46,063 nt of DNA from Clostridia bacterium (GTDB lineage Bacteria; Bacillota; Clostridia; Oscillospirales; CAG-272). Position 1 is the stretch's first letter. Each line of letters starts with the position of its first letter. The notes below the pieces were generated by a model that had not been told where the DNA came from, did not search any database, and saw nothing but the letters and a program-made list of their open reading frames with translations. The stretch is from NCBI GenBank assembly GCA_017411745.1, contig JAFQPM010000003.1, forward strand, positions 1 through 46,063, written 5' to 3'. The position numbers and the translations under genes are program-made. Positions 15,641 to 23,903 of this stretch are shown here, in pieces.

Positions 15641-15798
15641 AATCTTAACCTTTCCGCGTCGGCTCGGCTCGGCAGAGTAAACCAAGCAGACGCTATATGC
15701 TCGTTAAGTTTGCTTAACTCGGTGCTCAAAAAAATAACCGTCGGATATCGGATGAAGCTTGAAAAGATCCGTAATCCTTCGATATCGTTGTACGACAA
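15601..15798 (-). CDS. Possible small first gene of the phage operon
   Basis: An open frame of up to 65 residues ending in LPSRADAERLRFWRYKELARICKA, whose composition looks like real coding sequence. The start is uncertain: TTG at 15798 has a poor ribosome binding site, and an internal TTG before STELSKLNEHIASAW would give a 42-residue product. A perfect CTTAAC palindrome, likely an operator, lies inside it. The function is unknown. Confidence 0.4.
   Translation of the reverse strand: MSYNDIEGLRIFSSFIRYPTVIFLSTELSKLNEHIASAWFTLPSRADAERLRFWRYKELARICKA
15703..15718. promoter_or_regulatory. Palindromic repressor operator candidate
   Basis: GTTAAGTTTGCTTAAC is a perfect inverted repeat with 6-bp arms and a 4-bp centre. 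The same CTTAAC half-site occurs near the -10 box of the structural promoter (15901-15906) and twice at the repressor promoter (16181-16186 and 16211-16216). This fits binding by the S24-type repressor encoded from 16265. Confidence 0.6.
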
Positions 15799-15913
15799 GG
15801 CCTTTTGACATCGGAGACCATAATATCAACGCCTATGTACACTTGAGTCAGTTATCGCAGCTTCTGCCCAAAAACGATCTGTTTTTGACTGCCCTGCAAC
15901 CTTAACTGTGCCA

Positions 15914-15942
15914 ATTATAGCACATCCGTTCTATTTTGTCAA
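15914..15942 (-). promoter_or_regulatory. Promoter of the phage structural operon
   Basis: Minus strand: TTGACA (15937-15942), 17-base spacer, TATAAT (15914-15919). Both boxes are perfect, so the operon would be strongly expressed unless repressed. A CTTAAC half-site (15901-15906) lies immediately downstream of the -10 box, where a bound repressor would block initiation. Confidence 0.85.
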
Positions 15943-16170
15943 CCCCCAAAGTCATTAGGACAAGAAAAATTTTTAACATGGCGATATTCCTTATAATGCA
16001 AGGGTTTTGCGGTGGATATCAAATGTCGTTGTTGAAAATTTTTTGCATAATTCCTGCTTTTGATTGTCAATAGTGTTCTGTTTTTTTCGTTGGTTTAAAG
16101 CAAGATCAGGAAAACAGGCAAAAAACAGCAAATTTTAATTAATATTGTTTAACTTTTTTCAAAAAACCTA

Positions 16171-16199
16171 TTGACATTTGCTTAACTTTGCAGTATAAT
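16171..16199 (+). promoter_or_regulatory. Repressor promoter with overlapping CTTAAC half-sites
   Basis: TTGACA (16171-16176), 17-base spacer, TATAAT (16194-16199). The half-site CTTAAC lies inside the spacer (16181-16186), and a second one lies at 16211-16216 after the start of transcription. This arrangement fits autorepression. Confidence 0.85.
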
Positions 16200-16264
16200 A
16201 TTATAGTAAGCTTAACTAATCACGAAACGTCCTTTGACGTTTGAGAGTTCCAACGAGGTTCCGT

Positions 16265-16885
16265 ATGATAGATTTTAAAACTCGCCTGGCATCTGCTATG
16301 GCTGAAAAAAATATGAGAGCCGCCGAGCTCTCAAGACGAACGGGTATTTCCAAGCCCCGTTTAAGTCAATATCTCAGCGGCGTTTATGTTCCGAAGGCAG
16401 ACGCGATCTGCGCGATGGCTCAGGCCCTTAACGTAAGCGAGTCCTACCTCCTCGGAACCTCCGATTCCCCCTCGGTCGCAGAGATAAAGAACACTAATTT
16501 TAAATTTCTTCCCGTCATCGGCGAGATCGCTTGCGGAGCGCCTATTTTCGCCAACGAGGAGGACGGTGATATGGTCGTCACCGATGCGGAGACCGATGCC
16601 GATTTCTGCCTGATCGCAAAGGGCGACAGTATGAAGGACGCAAGGATCTGCAACGGCGATACCGTGTTTATAAAGAAATCCGATACGGTCAACAACGGCG
16701 AGATCGCCGCGGTCATCATCAACGACGAGGCAACGCTCAAGCGCGTTTACTATTACCCCGAAAGCGAAAAGCTTATGCTCATTCCCGAAAACAGCAGCTA
16801 CGAGCCGCTTGTGTTCACGGGCAGGGATCTTGAAAAAATACACATAATCGGCAGAGCTGTCGCCTTCAAGTCCGATATCAGATAA
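16265..16885 (+). CDS. CI/LexA-like repressor: HTH plus S24 peptidase
   Basis: A 206-residue two-domain regulator. An XRE-type helix-turn-helix lies at about residues 18-42 (AAELSRRTGISKPRLSQYLSG). The S24/LexA-like autoprotease domain follows, with a Cys90-Gly91 cleavage site (EIACGAPIF), nucleophile Ser122 (AKGDSMKD) and general base Lys159 (ATLKRVY). DNA damage with RecA would trigger self-cleavage and release repression. It is divergent from the phage structural operon and is the obvious candidate for the switch controlling it. The ATG at 16265 is preceded by GAGG; the upstream TTG at 16241 lacks a site. Confidence 0.9.
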   Translation: MIDFKTRLASAMAEKNMRAAELSRRTGISKPRLSQYLSGVYVPKADAICAMAQALNVSESYLLGTSDSPSVAEIKNTNFKFLPVIGEIACGAPIFANEEDGDMVVTDAETDADFCLIAKGDSMKDARICNGDTVFIKKSDTVNNGEIAAVIINDEATLKRVYYYPESEKLMLIPENSSYEPLVFTGRDLEKIHIIGRAVAFKSDIR

Positions 16886-16906
16886 GTTTTTGATAGTGAT
16901 CTGAGG

Positions 16907-17107
16907 TCATTCCAGAAAATCCTCAATGATATCATCTATATGAAGTCGGCTCACTTCCCCGCTGTTTATCAGTCGGACGAGCCGTTCGACCTTAGCACGG
17001 TCACGACAAAGACTGCGGTAAAATGTTTTTTCTTCGCCTTCGACCACGATACCGAAGCTTCCGTCCTCACAGGTCGTTATCTTCGCGCTTATAAATGCAA
17101 CTGTCAT
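16907..17107 (-). CDS. DUF6514-like small protein
   Basis: A 66-residue protein ending in RLVRLINSGEVSRLHIDDIIEDFLE, which fits the short DUF6514 family found in Clostridia, whose function is unknown. The start at 17107 has GAGG 8 bases upstream; a GTG at 17116 overlaps that site. A TATAAT box (17136-17141, minus strand) lies about 30 bases upstream with only a weak -35. It converges with the repressor gene, 21 bases away. Confidence 0.7.
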   Translation of the reverse strand: MTVAFISAKITTCEDGSFGIVVEGEEKTFYRSLCRDRAKVERLVRLINSGEVSRLHIDDIIEDFLE

Positions 17108-17141
17108 TTTCTCCACCTCGCATTTTGGTCTGTAAATTATA

Positions 17142-17405
17142 TCACATACGTCGGGACGGTTAATATTAAAACTGCATATTGGTCGTATCTTTGACCCGCC
17201 GACAATCGTTTTTTTCTTTTATCACAAAGAAAAGGACGCAACTCACAGGGATTCACGAAACGATCGAGATTTGATATTTATTCACTTCATTTTGCAAAAT
17301 GCTTTGAATATAATCCCTTATTAATGAACAGATACAGGTGCAACGAGAAAATATTTGCATTTAAATTTCGCATATCAAATCCAAATTGCACACGCTGAGG
17401 AACCT
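17142..17405. other. Intergenic region before radC
   Basis: An AT-rich stretch with no gene seen. A TATAAT box at 17309-17314 with only a weak -35 (TTCATT, 17286-17291) is the best candidate for the radC promoter. No hairpin terminator or known RNA element is visible. Confidence 0.4.
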
Positions 17406-18155
17406 ATGCCAAACACAAAATCTACTCACGCCGGGCATCGAACTCGAATGAAAAGCAAGTTTTCGGAGTTTTCCGACCGAGTCTTTTCAGATCACGAGCT
17501 TCTGGAGCTTTTGCTTTTCTACGCCATCCCAAGAATCAACGTCAACGAGATCGCCCATGATCTGATAAATGAATTCGGCTCTCTGGACGGGATATTCTCC
17601 GCAGAGCCCGATAGGCTTTGCAGGGTCAACGGCGTCGGAAAAGCCACTTCAGAATACCTTTTTCTGATAGGCAGAATAATGAACCGCGCCAAGACGGTCT
17701 CTCCCGACGTCAGACAAACGTTTTCCGCGCTGTCATCTATCGGAGAGTTTCTTGTCGATTATTTTCGCGGCTGTCAAAAGGAAAAGCTTTGCGTTATTTT
17801 CTTCGATTCCAACATGAAGATAATAAAAATTACCGAGCTTGACAGAGGCGCTCCGACCGAGATCGCGGTATCGCCACAGCAGATCGCGAGAGACGCGGTC
17901 ATATACAATGCCGTAAGCGTTCTCATAGCTCACAACCACCCGGGCGGCAACCTTGAGCCGAGCGCTGCCGACCACAATCTGACTCATCTGCTTGAGATCT
18001 CTCTTCGCGCAGTTGGCGTGCCGCTTATCGAGCATCTGATAGTCACCGAAGCTAACTATGTCGCAACTATGGCGATCTCGGCAAGCTCGCCCAGATACAG
18101 TATGTATTCCGGCAGCTACGGCGCTACGTTCGCAAAGGAGTTTTTCAAGAATTGA
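17406..18155 (+). CDS. radC: RadC family JAB/MPN-domain protein
   Basis: A 249-residue RadC-family protein. The N-terminal half has the helix-hairpin-helix-like region (LCRVNGVGKATSEYLFLI). The C-terminal half carries the JAMM metal motif HNHPGG-x7-D (HNHPGGNLEPSAAD), and an upstream Glu (ITELDRG) fits the metalloprotease fold. Despite the name, a role in DNA repair is unsupported and the true activity is unknown. GAGGAA lies about 5 bases before the ATG at 17406; the open frame extends 17 codons upstream without a ribosome binding site. Confidence 0.93.
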   Translation: MPNTKSTHAGHRTRMKSKFSEFSDRVFSDHELLELLLFYAIPRINVNEIAHDLINEFGSLDGIFSAEPDRLCRVNGVGKATSEYLFLIGRIMNRAKTVSPDVRQTFSALSSIGEFLVDYFRGCQKEKLCVIFFDSNMKIIKITELDRGAPTEIAVSPQQIARDAVIYNAVSVLIAHNHPGGNLEPSAADHNLTHLLEISLRAVGVPLIEHLIVTEANYVATMAISASSPRYSMYSGSYGATFAKEFFKN

Positions 18156-18205
18156 TCTCTCCTTTCCGCATCAGCAAAAATTCAACAAAATATTTTTAAA
18201 AGCTA

Positions 18206-18234
18206 TTGCTTTTTTTCAACAAATGTATTATTAT
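18206..18234 (+). promoter_or_regulatory. Promoter of ftsZ
   Basis: TTGCTT (18206-18211), 17-base spacer, TATTAT (18229-18234), preceded by the same TTTTTAAAAGCTA-like element found at other promoters in the window. A tiny hairpin, ACACC-GCA-GGTGT (18251-18263), lies at the predicted transcript start. Confidence 0.65.
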
Positions 18235-18312
18235 TAAATTAGATTATATTACACCGCAGGTGTGATCTGATAAAAATAAAATTAGGAATATATAAATCGG
18301 AGGATTACAGAA

Positions 18313-19329
18313 ATGGGATTATTTGAACACGACGAAACAATCGAGATCGGCGCCAACATAAAGGTCGTAGGCGTTGGCGGAGGCGGAAACAACGCCGTAA
18401 ACAGAATGATCTTCTCCAACCTTCGCGGAGTAGAATTCATCACCGTTAATACCGACCGTATGGCACTTAACCGTTCCAACGCTCCCTCTCAGCTCGTTAT
18501 CGGCGAAAAGCTGACCGGCGGCAGAGGCGCGGGTGCTCGCCCTGAGATCGGTAAGCGCGCGGCTGAAGAATCTCTCGACGAGATCAAGAGTCTCCTTGTT
18601 GATACGGACATGGTCTTCGTTACCGCAGGTATGGGCGGCGGCACGGGTACCGGCGCGGCTCCCGTAGTTGCTCGTATCGCTAAGGAAATGGGCATACTCA
18701 CTATCGGTATCGTTACCCGTCCCTTCTCCTTTGAGGGTAAGGTAAGAGCAAAGAACGCAGAGGAAGGTATTGCTGAGCTCTCCAAGGTCGTTGACGCTCT
18801 CATCATCATCCCCAACGACAAGCTCAAGGAAGCAAGCGATCAGAGAATTACTCTCAAGAACGCTTTCGAGGTTGCTGACAGCGTGCTCTACACAGGTGTT
18901 AAGAGCATTTCCGACCTCGTAAACGGCGAGTCCTTCATCGGTCTCGACTTTGCAGACGTTTCCACTATTATGAGAGACGCAGGTTACGCTCATATGGGCA
19001 CCGGCGTGGCTACCGGTAAGGACAAGGCCGAGATCGCTGCAAAGATGGCTATTTCCAGTCCCCTTCTCGAATCCTCTATCAAGGGCTCTCACGGAATCCT
19101 TATCAGATTCGTCGTTTCTCCCGACGTTGGTCTCGAGGACGCAGAGCTTGCGGCTACTCTTATCCAGAACGAAGCTCATCCCGACGCGAACATCATCTGG
19201 GGCGTTGGCTTTGACGACGAGCTTGAGGACGAGATGCAGATCACTATCATCGCTACAGGCTTTGACAAGAAGGCTGAAGAAAAGGATGACCGTTGGGGCA
19301 ACCTTATCGGCGGTATCAAGACGAAGTAA
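18313..19329 (+). CDS. ftsZ: FtsZ-family tubulin-like GTPase, atypical
   Basis: A 338-residue FtsZ homologue. The GTP-binding motifs are intact: GGGGNNAV (22-29) and the tubulin signature GGGTGTG (108-114). The T7 loop that completes the neighbour's active site reads IGLDFADV, with Gly210 where FtsZ proteins normally have Asn (INLDFADV); the two Asp residues (212 and 215) remain. After the core, the protein ends within about 20 residues ([12 protein letters not shown]), with no long linker and no C-terminal peptide of the DIPxFLR type, through which FtsZ normally binds FtsA, SepF or ZapA. It has its own promoter and GGAGG site, is not adjacent to ftsA, and converges with sigG. It could be the main division protein or a paralogue. 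Confidence 0.92.
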   Translation: MGLFEHDETIEIGANIKVVGVGGGGNNAVNRMIFSNLRGVEFITVNTDRMALNRSNAPSQLVIGEKLTGGRGAGARPEIGKRAAEESLDEIKSLLVDTDMVFVTAGMGGGTGTGAAPVVARIAKEMGILTIGIVTRPFSFEGKVRAKNAEEGIAELSKVVDALIIIPNDKLKEASDQRITLKNAFEVADSVLYTGVKSISDLVNGESFIGLDFADVSTIMRDAGYAHMGTGVATGKDKAEIAAKMAISSPLLESSIKGSHGILIRFVVSPDVGLEDAELAATLIQNEAHPDANIIWGVGFDDELEDEMQITIIATGFDKKAEEKDDRWGNLIGGIKTK

Positions 19330-19346
19330 TTTTGCACTTAACACAC

Positions 19347-19385
19347 AAAGATCCGGCTCCCACAGGGGTCGGATCTTTCGTTTAG
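19347..19385 (+). terminator. Terminator after ftsZ
   Basis: AAAGATCCG pairs with CGGATCTTT, with further partial pairing inside the loop, followed by CGTTTAGTTTT. It lies 17 bases after the ftsZ stop codon. Confidence 0.8.
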
Positions 19386-19412
19386 TTTTCACACGCACCG
19401 TGCAAGGAGGAA

Positions 19413-19432
19413 GGCTTCACCGCGCAGGTGAA
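19413..19432. other. Small hairpin beside the sigG stop codon
   Basis: CTTCACC and GGTGAAG pair around a short GC-rich loop immediately after the sigG stop. It may act as a weak terminator for sigG or a stabiliser; no T-run is present. Confidence 0.45.
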
Positions 19433-19434
19433 GG

Positions 19435-20211
19435 CTACACCATCTGCTTTCGCATTTTTTCAAGCGCGCACTTTTCAAGTCTTGAGACCTGCGCTTGCGA
19501 AACGCCGATCTTCTCGGCTATCTCGGTCTGCGTTTTGTTGCCGTAATATCGCATATCTATTATAGTTCTCTCACGCTCGGTCAGGTTGCCAAGCGCCTCC
19601 TTCAAGGCAATATTTTCTAGCCAGACCTCGTCGCTTGAGCTATTGTCGCTCAGCTGATCTATGACGTATAGCGAATCTCCGCCCTCGCTATACACGGGCT
19701 CGTATATCGACATCGGCTCGACTATTGCCTCAAGCGCTCGTGTCACGGCTTCCCTTTCCACACCAAGCCTTTGCGCTATCTCGTCCGCGCTCGCCTCACC
19801 CTCTTTTTCTCCCTGCAGCTCCTCCTTGACCTGCAAGGCTCTGTACGCGAGATCTCTTGTCGATCGGCTGACTCTTATACTGTTGCTGTCACGAAGATAT
19901 CTTCGCAGCTCGCCGATTATCATGGGCACCGCGTAGGTCGAAAACTTTACGTCCATTTCGGTATTGAAGCGGTCGACTGCTTTGACCAACCCCACGCAAC
20001 CGACTTGAAAAAGGTCATCCGCGCTCTCTTTTTTGCCTGCAAATCGGTGTATTACCGACAAGACCAGACGAAGATTGCCGTATATCAGCTCCTCTCTCGC
20101 CTTCAGATCTCCCTCGTGCGCTTTTACTAGCAGCTCGCGCTTCGCGTCGTCGTCGAGCACGCAAAGCTCGGACGTATTTACGCCGCATATTTCAACTTTA
20201 TTATAATACAT
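19435..20211 (-). CDS. sigG: Sporulation sigma factor sigma-G
   Basis: A 258-residue sigma-70 family factor. The N-terminus, YYNKVEICGVNTSELCVL, is diagnostic for sigma-G (Bacillus has NKVEICGVDTSKLPVL). Region 2 is DDLFQVGCVGLVKAVDRF and KFSTYAVPMIIGELRRYLRD. Region 4.2 is TQTEIAEKIGVSQAQVSRLEK. Sigma-G runs late forespore transcription, including spore coat-independent protection and germination genes, so the organism should form endospores. GGAG lies 9 bases before the ATG at 20211; the ATG at 20220 abuts that site. The usual upstream partners spoIIGA and sigE are not here. Confidence 0.95.
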   Translation of the reverse strand: MYYNKVEICGVNTSELCVLDDDAKRELLVKAHEGDLKAREELIYGNLRLVLSVIHRFAGKKESADDLFQVGCVGLVKAVDRFNTEMDVKFSTYAVPMIIGELRRYLRDSNSIRVSRSTRDLAYRALQVKEELQGEKEGEASADEIAQRLGVEREAVTRALEAIVEPMSIYEPVYSEGGDSLYVIDQLSDNSSSDEVWLENIALKEALGNLTERERTIIDMRYYGNKTQTEIAEKIGVSQAQVSRLEKCALEKMRKQMV

Positions 20212-20255
20212 TGTTATCATCTCCGCTTTTTATTTGGAACGATAACAAAATTATT

Positions 20256-20304
20256 CCCTGCCTTTTGCGTTTGGATACGCTTTTTAAAGGCAGGGATTTT
20301 TTTC
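20256..20304. terminator. Terminator between ftsQ and sigG
   Basis: CCCTGCCTTT (20256-20265) pairs with AAAGGCAGGG (20286-20295), with an inner GCG/CGC stem. The better T-run (ATTTTTTT) is on the plus strand; on the minus strand AATAATTTTG follows. It lies between the end of the dcw operon and sigG. Confidence 0.75.
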
Positions 20305-20332
20305 ATATTTGATTTTGCGGGATCCAGCTCGG

Positions 20333-21232
20333 TCAGTCGATATATTGCCCCAGATCGAGCTCAGGGTTGGGTCTTGCTATGGCGGCGGAGGGGTTTGTGA
20401 GGTCGATCTCGACCTTATCCGCATACTGCGTAGAGCCCTCGTCAAGTATTCCGAACAGAACTCTGAATTTTGATTCGAGCTCGGATATACTTCCGAAGCT
20501 TATTTTATATTTGTCGGCATATATCAGCGTGACGTCGTATTTTTCCGTTAGCGAAATGCCGTTTGCCTGCTCCCAAAAGCCGCTATCCTCGAGCTTTGAT
20601 AAAAAATCGGTAACGTAGGAGTAGTATTTTACGTCAATTACCTCGTAAAGCGTTTCTCCCTCGGTGTCGGTCTCCTCTACGGTGTCGTAAAAGACTATTT
20701 TTTTGCCGATCTCAAGCGGTCTTGTCTCGGGCAGTCTGACATAGACCGCGCCGTATGCCGAATATTTTGCTCCCGACTCGTTGGAATCGAGCACGCGCAG
20801 CTCACTGCCGATTGCATAATAGATACCGTCGACCTTGGTATAATATTTTACGTCGTCGAAGGTTATTTTTATTTTGACCGTACCAGAAAGAGTCTTTGTG
20901 ACCTTGATCTCGTCGGCAAGCGGGAGATTTTTGCGAATGGTTCGTTTTATATCCCACGACGAGCGAAGAAAGATACTATCCCCCTCGCTTATCTCCGCCG
21001 CTTCGATGATCTCACCCTCGTTGAACATAGTGACCTCGCCGCTGACGGCGATGCTTCTTATTGGGAACAGAAAGATCAATATAAGGAGAGCAACAAGCGC
21101 GACTACTGCTACGGCGACGGCGGTCAGGATCCTGCGCGCACCCTTTTCGCCATACTTCATGCAAAGATTATTTCTGATGCTTTCGAGCTTTTGTCGAGTA
21201 GCTTTTACAGCATCGTTTTCGTTATTCTTCAC
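20333..21232 (-). CDS. ftsQ: FtsQ/DivIB cell-division protein
   Basis: A 299-residue bitopic protein with a basic cytoplasmic tail (about 35 residues), one membrane helix (about 37-56: LTAVAVAVVALVALLILIFL) and a POTRA domain that begins FPIRSIAVSGEVTMFNEGEIIEAA. DivIB/FtsQ holds FtsL and FtsB/DivIC and controls septal peptidoglycan synthesis. The start is GTG, 7 bases after AGGAGG. It is the last gene of the dcw cluster, 54 bases after murG. The C-terminus is acidic. Confidence 0.88.
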   Translation of the reverse strand: MKNNENDAVKATRQKLESIRNNLCMKYGEKGARRILTAVAVAVVALVALLILIFLFPIRSIAVSGEVTMFNEGEIIEAAEISEGDSIFLRSSWDIKRTIRKNLPLADEIKVTKTLSGTVKIKITFDDVKYYTKVDGIYYAIGSELRVLDSNESGAKYSAYGAVYVRLPETRPLEIGKKIVFYDTVEETDTEGETLYEVIDVKYYSYVTDFLSKLEDSGFWEQANGISLTEKYDVTLIYADKYKISFGSISELESKFRVLFGILDEGSTQYADKVEIDLTNPSAAIARPNPELDLGQYID

Positions 21233-21286
21233 GTGCTTGTCCTCCTTTTTTCTTAATTTTCTGTTTATTTATCTACTATATGTTTC

Positions 21287-22399
21287 TTATTTCGACTTGT
21301 TTTGTATCGTTTTGATAATTTCTTCGTATATAATACGGTTAGCCTCGGGCTTTGCAAAGGCTTTTATACTTTCTCTCATTTGCTCTCTCTCCGCCTTGCT
21401 CGAAAGCAATCTTTCGGTAGCTGAGGTGAGCTTTCCACCATCGAATTCGGATTCCTCGATAAGCTCGCATGCGCCCGCGTCGTAAAGTGCCTTGGCATTC
21501 TTATACTGATGGTTTGCGGCAACGTAGGGAGACGGAACGAGAATTGCAGCCTTGCCAAGCAAGGAAAGCTCGGATATCGTCATCGCGCCCGCGCGGGAGA
21601 TCACGAGGTCTGCTCTTTTCATTCGCGCGTCCATATCGTAGATATAATCGACGAGCTTTACGTTGCTCTTTTTACTCAAGCCGCGCTCCTTGTATATTTC
21701 CCCGAGTGCATCGTAGTCACGCTTTCCTGCCGCGTGATAAAATTCGGTATCGGGATATTTGTCTGCAATTTTCTCAAGCATACGGACTACCGCACGGTTA
21801 AGCGTTTCCGCACCGAGCGAGCCCCCGAATATAAGAACGCTCTTGGCATAGCCCTTTGCTATTTCTCCGTCCTCGGTCTTTTTCTGACCGATCACGTTCG
21901 GATTACCGACGTGTATTATCTTCTTTGCGCCGCTTATCATCTTTGCCGACGACTCGAAGTTGGTCATTACGCAGTCTACCTTGCGAGCAAGCTTTTTGAC
22001 CGCCTTACCCGGTATCGCGTTCGACTCGTGAACGAGAGTGGGGATCCCCATATCAGCGCCCGCGTTGAGCACGGGATAGCAGGCAAATCCGCCCGTGCCG
22101 ATTATCACGTCGGGCTTGAATTTTTCGATGATCTTCTTCGCCTGACGCTTCGATTTTATCATAAGGTACGCGGTCTTGAGATTCTTCGGGTTCCAGATCG
22201 GGTAGCTTCCGCATATATCCACACGGTACAAGCTCTCGTAGCCCGCGCGCGGAACAAGATCCTGCGCCTTATCTCTCGCAAGCCTTGAGCACACGAACGC
22301 TATCTCGCTCTCGGGCTCATATTCCTTTATCGTATTGGCGATCGCTATCGCGGGATTGACGTGTCCCGCCGTGCCGCCGCCTGTCATTAATACTCGCAT
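21287..22399 (-). CDS. murG: UDP-GlcNAc:undecaprenyl-PP-MurNAc-pentapeptide GlcNAc transferase
   Basis: GT28 glycosyltransferase that converts lipid I to lipid II on the inner membrane face. It is 370 residues, normal length. The N-terminal loop GGGTAGHVNPA is characteristic. A second glycine-rich loop, GGSLGAETLN, and the UDP-GlcNAc site, SRAGAMTISELSLLGKAAILVPSPYVAANHQYKNA, are clear. AAAGGA lies 7 bases before the ATG. It follows ftsW after a 155-base gap holding hairpins. Confidence 0.97.
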   Translation of the reverse strand: MRVLMTGGGTAGHVNPAIAIANTIKEYEPESEIAFVCSRLARDKAQDLVPRAGYESLYRVDICGSYPIWNPKNLKTAYLMIKSKRQAKKIIEKFKPDVIIGTGGFACYPVLNAGADMGIPTLVHESNAIPGKAVKKLARKVDCVMTNFESSAKMISGAKKIIHVGNPNVIGQKKTEDGEIAKGYAKSVLIFGGSLGAETLNRAVVRMLEKIADKYPDTEFYHAAGKRDYDALGEIYKERGLSKKSNVKLVDYIYDMDARMKRADLVISRAGAMTISELSLLGKAAILVPSPYVAANHQYKNAKALYDAGACELIEESEFDGGKLTSATERLLSSKAEREQMRESIKAFAKPEANRIIYEEIIKTIQNKSK

Positions 22400-22417
22400 T
22401 AAAATTCCTTTCTATGC

Positions 22418-22550
22418 AGGGCTTTGCCCCTGCACCCCACAAGAAACTTTTTGAAAAAAACTTCCTTGACTTCAAAAACTTTCAATAAAATTAGGTGATC
22501 TCTTCGACGTCACGGTTTGAAAACGATGACGTTCTCAAAAAAAGACAAAA
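22418..22550 (-). repeat. Intergenic repeat-like hairpins between ftsW and murG
   Basis: This gap inside the dcw cluster holds GCAGGG/CCCTGC around a short loop (about 22427-22444), then GAAACTTTTTGAAAAAAACTTC (about 22451-22472), then ACGTCA/TGACGT around GGTTTGAAAACGA (about 22508-22534). The second and third elements resemble sequences in the gap at 44236-44340, which suggests a diverged intergenic repeat family. Confidence 0.5.
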
Positions 22551-22554
22551 GCTA

Positions 22555-23841
22555 TTATTTCTTAACGTAAGAGAACCTCGACATTGACAAGATGATTCCC
22601 ATCTCAAATATCTGCAGCATCAATGCGGTTCCTCCCGACGAGAAGAACGGCAGAGAGATTCCCGTATTGGGCATCGAGTTCGTTACAACGGCGATATTCA
22701 TTGCCGTTTGGAGTGCTACCTTGGTGGTAAGTCCGTAGACTACGAGCGAGGAGAATTTATCGGGGCATTTCGATGCGATCTTATATCCTCTCCAAAGCAA
22801 GAGCACGAACAGAGTTATAACGATCAGTGCGCCGAAGAATCCGAGCTCCTCGCACACTATCGTGAAAATAAAGTCGTTTTGCGGCTCTGAAACGTAGCCG
22901 TATTTTTGAGTACTGTTGCCAAGCCCCACGCCGAACAAGCCGCCCGAGCCGATGGCATACAGTCCTTGCCATGTCTGCCAAGCAGAACCAAGCGGATCGG
23001 CTTTTTCGATAAAGAGCCAAGTCAAAACACGCTCTTGTGCATAATCCGACACGAGAAGCACCGCGCCGACTCCGACGATACCCGCGACAACGATAAGCGC
23101 CATCCATTTACCGTCCGTGCCGCCGATGAACATAATTATCAAGCCCAAAAGACCGATAATGATAAGTCCCGAAAGGTGTCGCTCGAGCATTACGAGTCCG
23201 CAGATAAGCACTATAAGTATTCCCGGATAGAGCACGCCGTAGCGGAAATGGCCGCCAAAGCGCTGGGAAAGCTCAATTTTCTTTTCATATTTTGACATCA
23301 CGAGCGCCAAGATCATAACGATCGCCATTTTTGCGATCTCAGAGGGCTGAATGGTCAACGGACCGATAGCGATCCATCTCTGCGCGCCGCCACCTGCCGT
23401 TCCGATCACGAGAACCGCCAAGAGCAGCACCGCCGCTATACCGTAAATGCCTATTCCGAACACTCGCCAGAACCACGGCCGCGCGTAGATCACGAAGATT
23501 GCGGTAAAGACCGTTGCGACGAGCAAAAATATCAGGTGGCGCTTGAAATAATAGAGGCTATCGCCCATAAATCTTTCCGCCTCGTACGCGCTCGCGCTGT
23601 ACGCCATGACCGCGCCGAAAAGCGCCAGAGCTATTACGATTATAAGGAAATAGACGTCAATCCCGCCGCGGACCAAGACTCTTTCGCCGTCAGCATCGGA
23701 GTCCTTCGGCTTATGTATCGGCTCGAGGTAGATGGGGTCGTTTTTCTCAAGACTTTTTTCGTAGGAGTCGTTCAGCTTGTTGACCATACGGCGAACGAAA
23801 AAGCCTTTATTCTTTTTTTCGTTTGGATCCTTTTGATTCAC
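22555..23841 (-). CDS. ftsW: SEDS glycosyltransferase FtsW/SpoVE
   Basis: A 428-residue polytopic membrane protein of the SEDS family, which polymerises lipid II together with a class B PBP. About 70 polar cytoplasmic residues precede roughly ten membrane helices. Family signatures include GGGAQRWIAIGPLTIQPSEIAKMA and, near the end, GLTTKVALQTAMNIAVVTNSMPNTGISLPFFSSGGTALM. The start is GTG, 6 bases after AAAGGAG. The extended polar N-terminus is longer than usual. Division (FtsW) and spore cortex (SpoVE) roles cannot be separated by sequence; the location in the dcw cluster fits either. Confidence 0.95.
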   Translation of the reverse strand: MNQKDPNEKKNKGFFVRRMVNKLNDSYEKSLEKNDPIYLEPIHKPKDSDADGERVLVRGGIDVYFLIIVIALALFGAVMAYSASAYEAERFMGDSLYYFKRHLIFLLVATVFTAIFVIYARPWFWRVFGIGIYGIAAVLLLAVLVIGTAGGGAQRWIAIGPLTIQPSEIAKMAIVMILALVMSKYEKKIELSQRFGGHFRYGVLYPGILIVLICGLVMLERHLSGLIIIGLLGLIIMFIGGTDGKWMALIVVAGIVGVGAVLLVSDYAQERVLTWLFIEKADPLGSAWQTWQGLYAIGSGGLFGVGLGNSTQKYGYVSEPQNDFIFTIVCEELGFFGALIVITLFVLLLWRGYKIASKCPDKFSSLVVYGLTTKVALQTAMNIAVVTNSMPNTGISLPFFSSGGTALMLQIFEMGIILSMSRFSYVKK

Positions 23842-23903
23842 TGAATACTCCTTTCCTCTAAAGCCAACGGCTCATAGATACTGTTTTTATATTTACAAAT
23901 CTC

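Larger units (their letters stand above)
15812..16264. other. Control region between the phage operon and the repressor gene
   Basis: This 450-base stretch contains no convincing gene. It holds two divergent consensus promoters (15914-15942 leftwards and 16171-16199 rightwards), CTTAAC half-sites at both, and an AT-rich centre (about 15960-16150). Very short frames of about 31-35 codons exist near 15726-15821 on the minus strand but lack ribosome binding sites. Confidence 0.6.

Noticed and set aside
8715..16885. Attachment sites flanking the phage block
   Set aside because: I could not find a convincing direct repeat at both borders by eye, and no integrase or tRNA lies beside the block.
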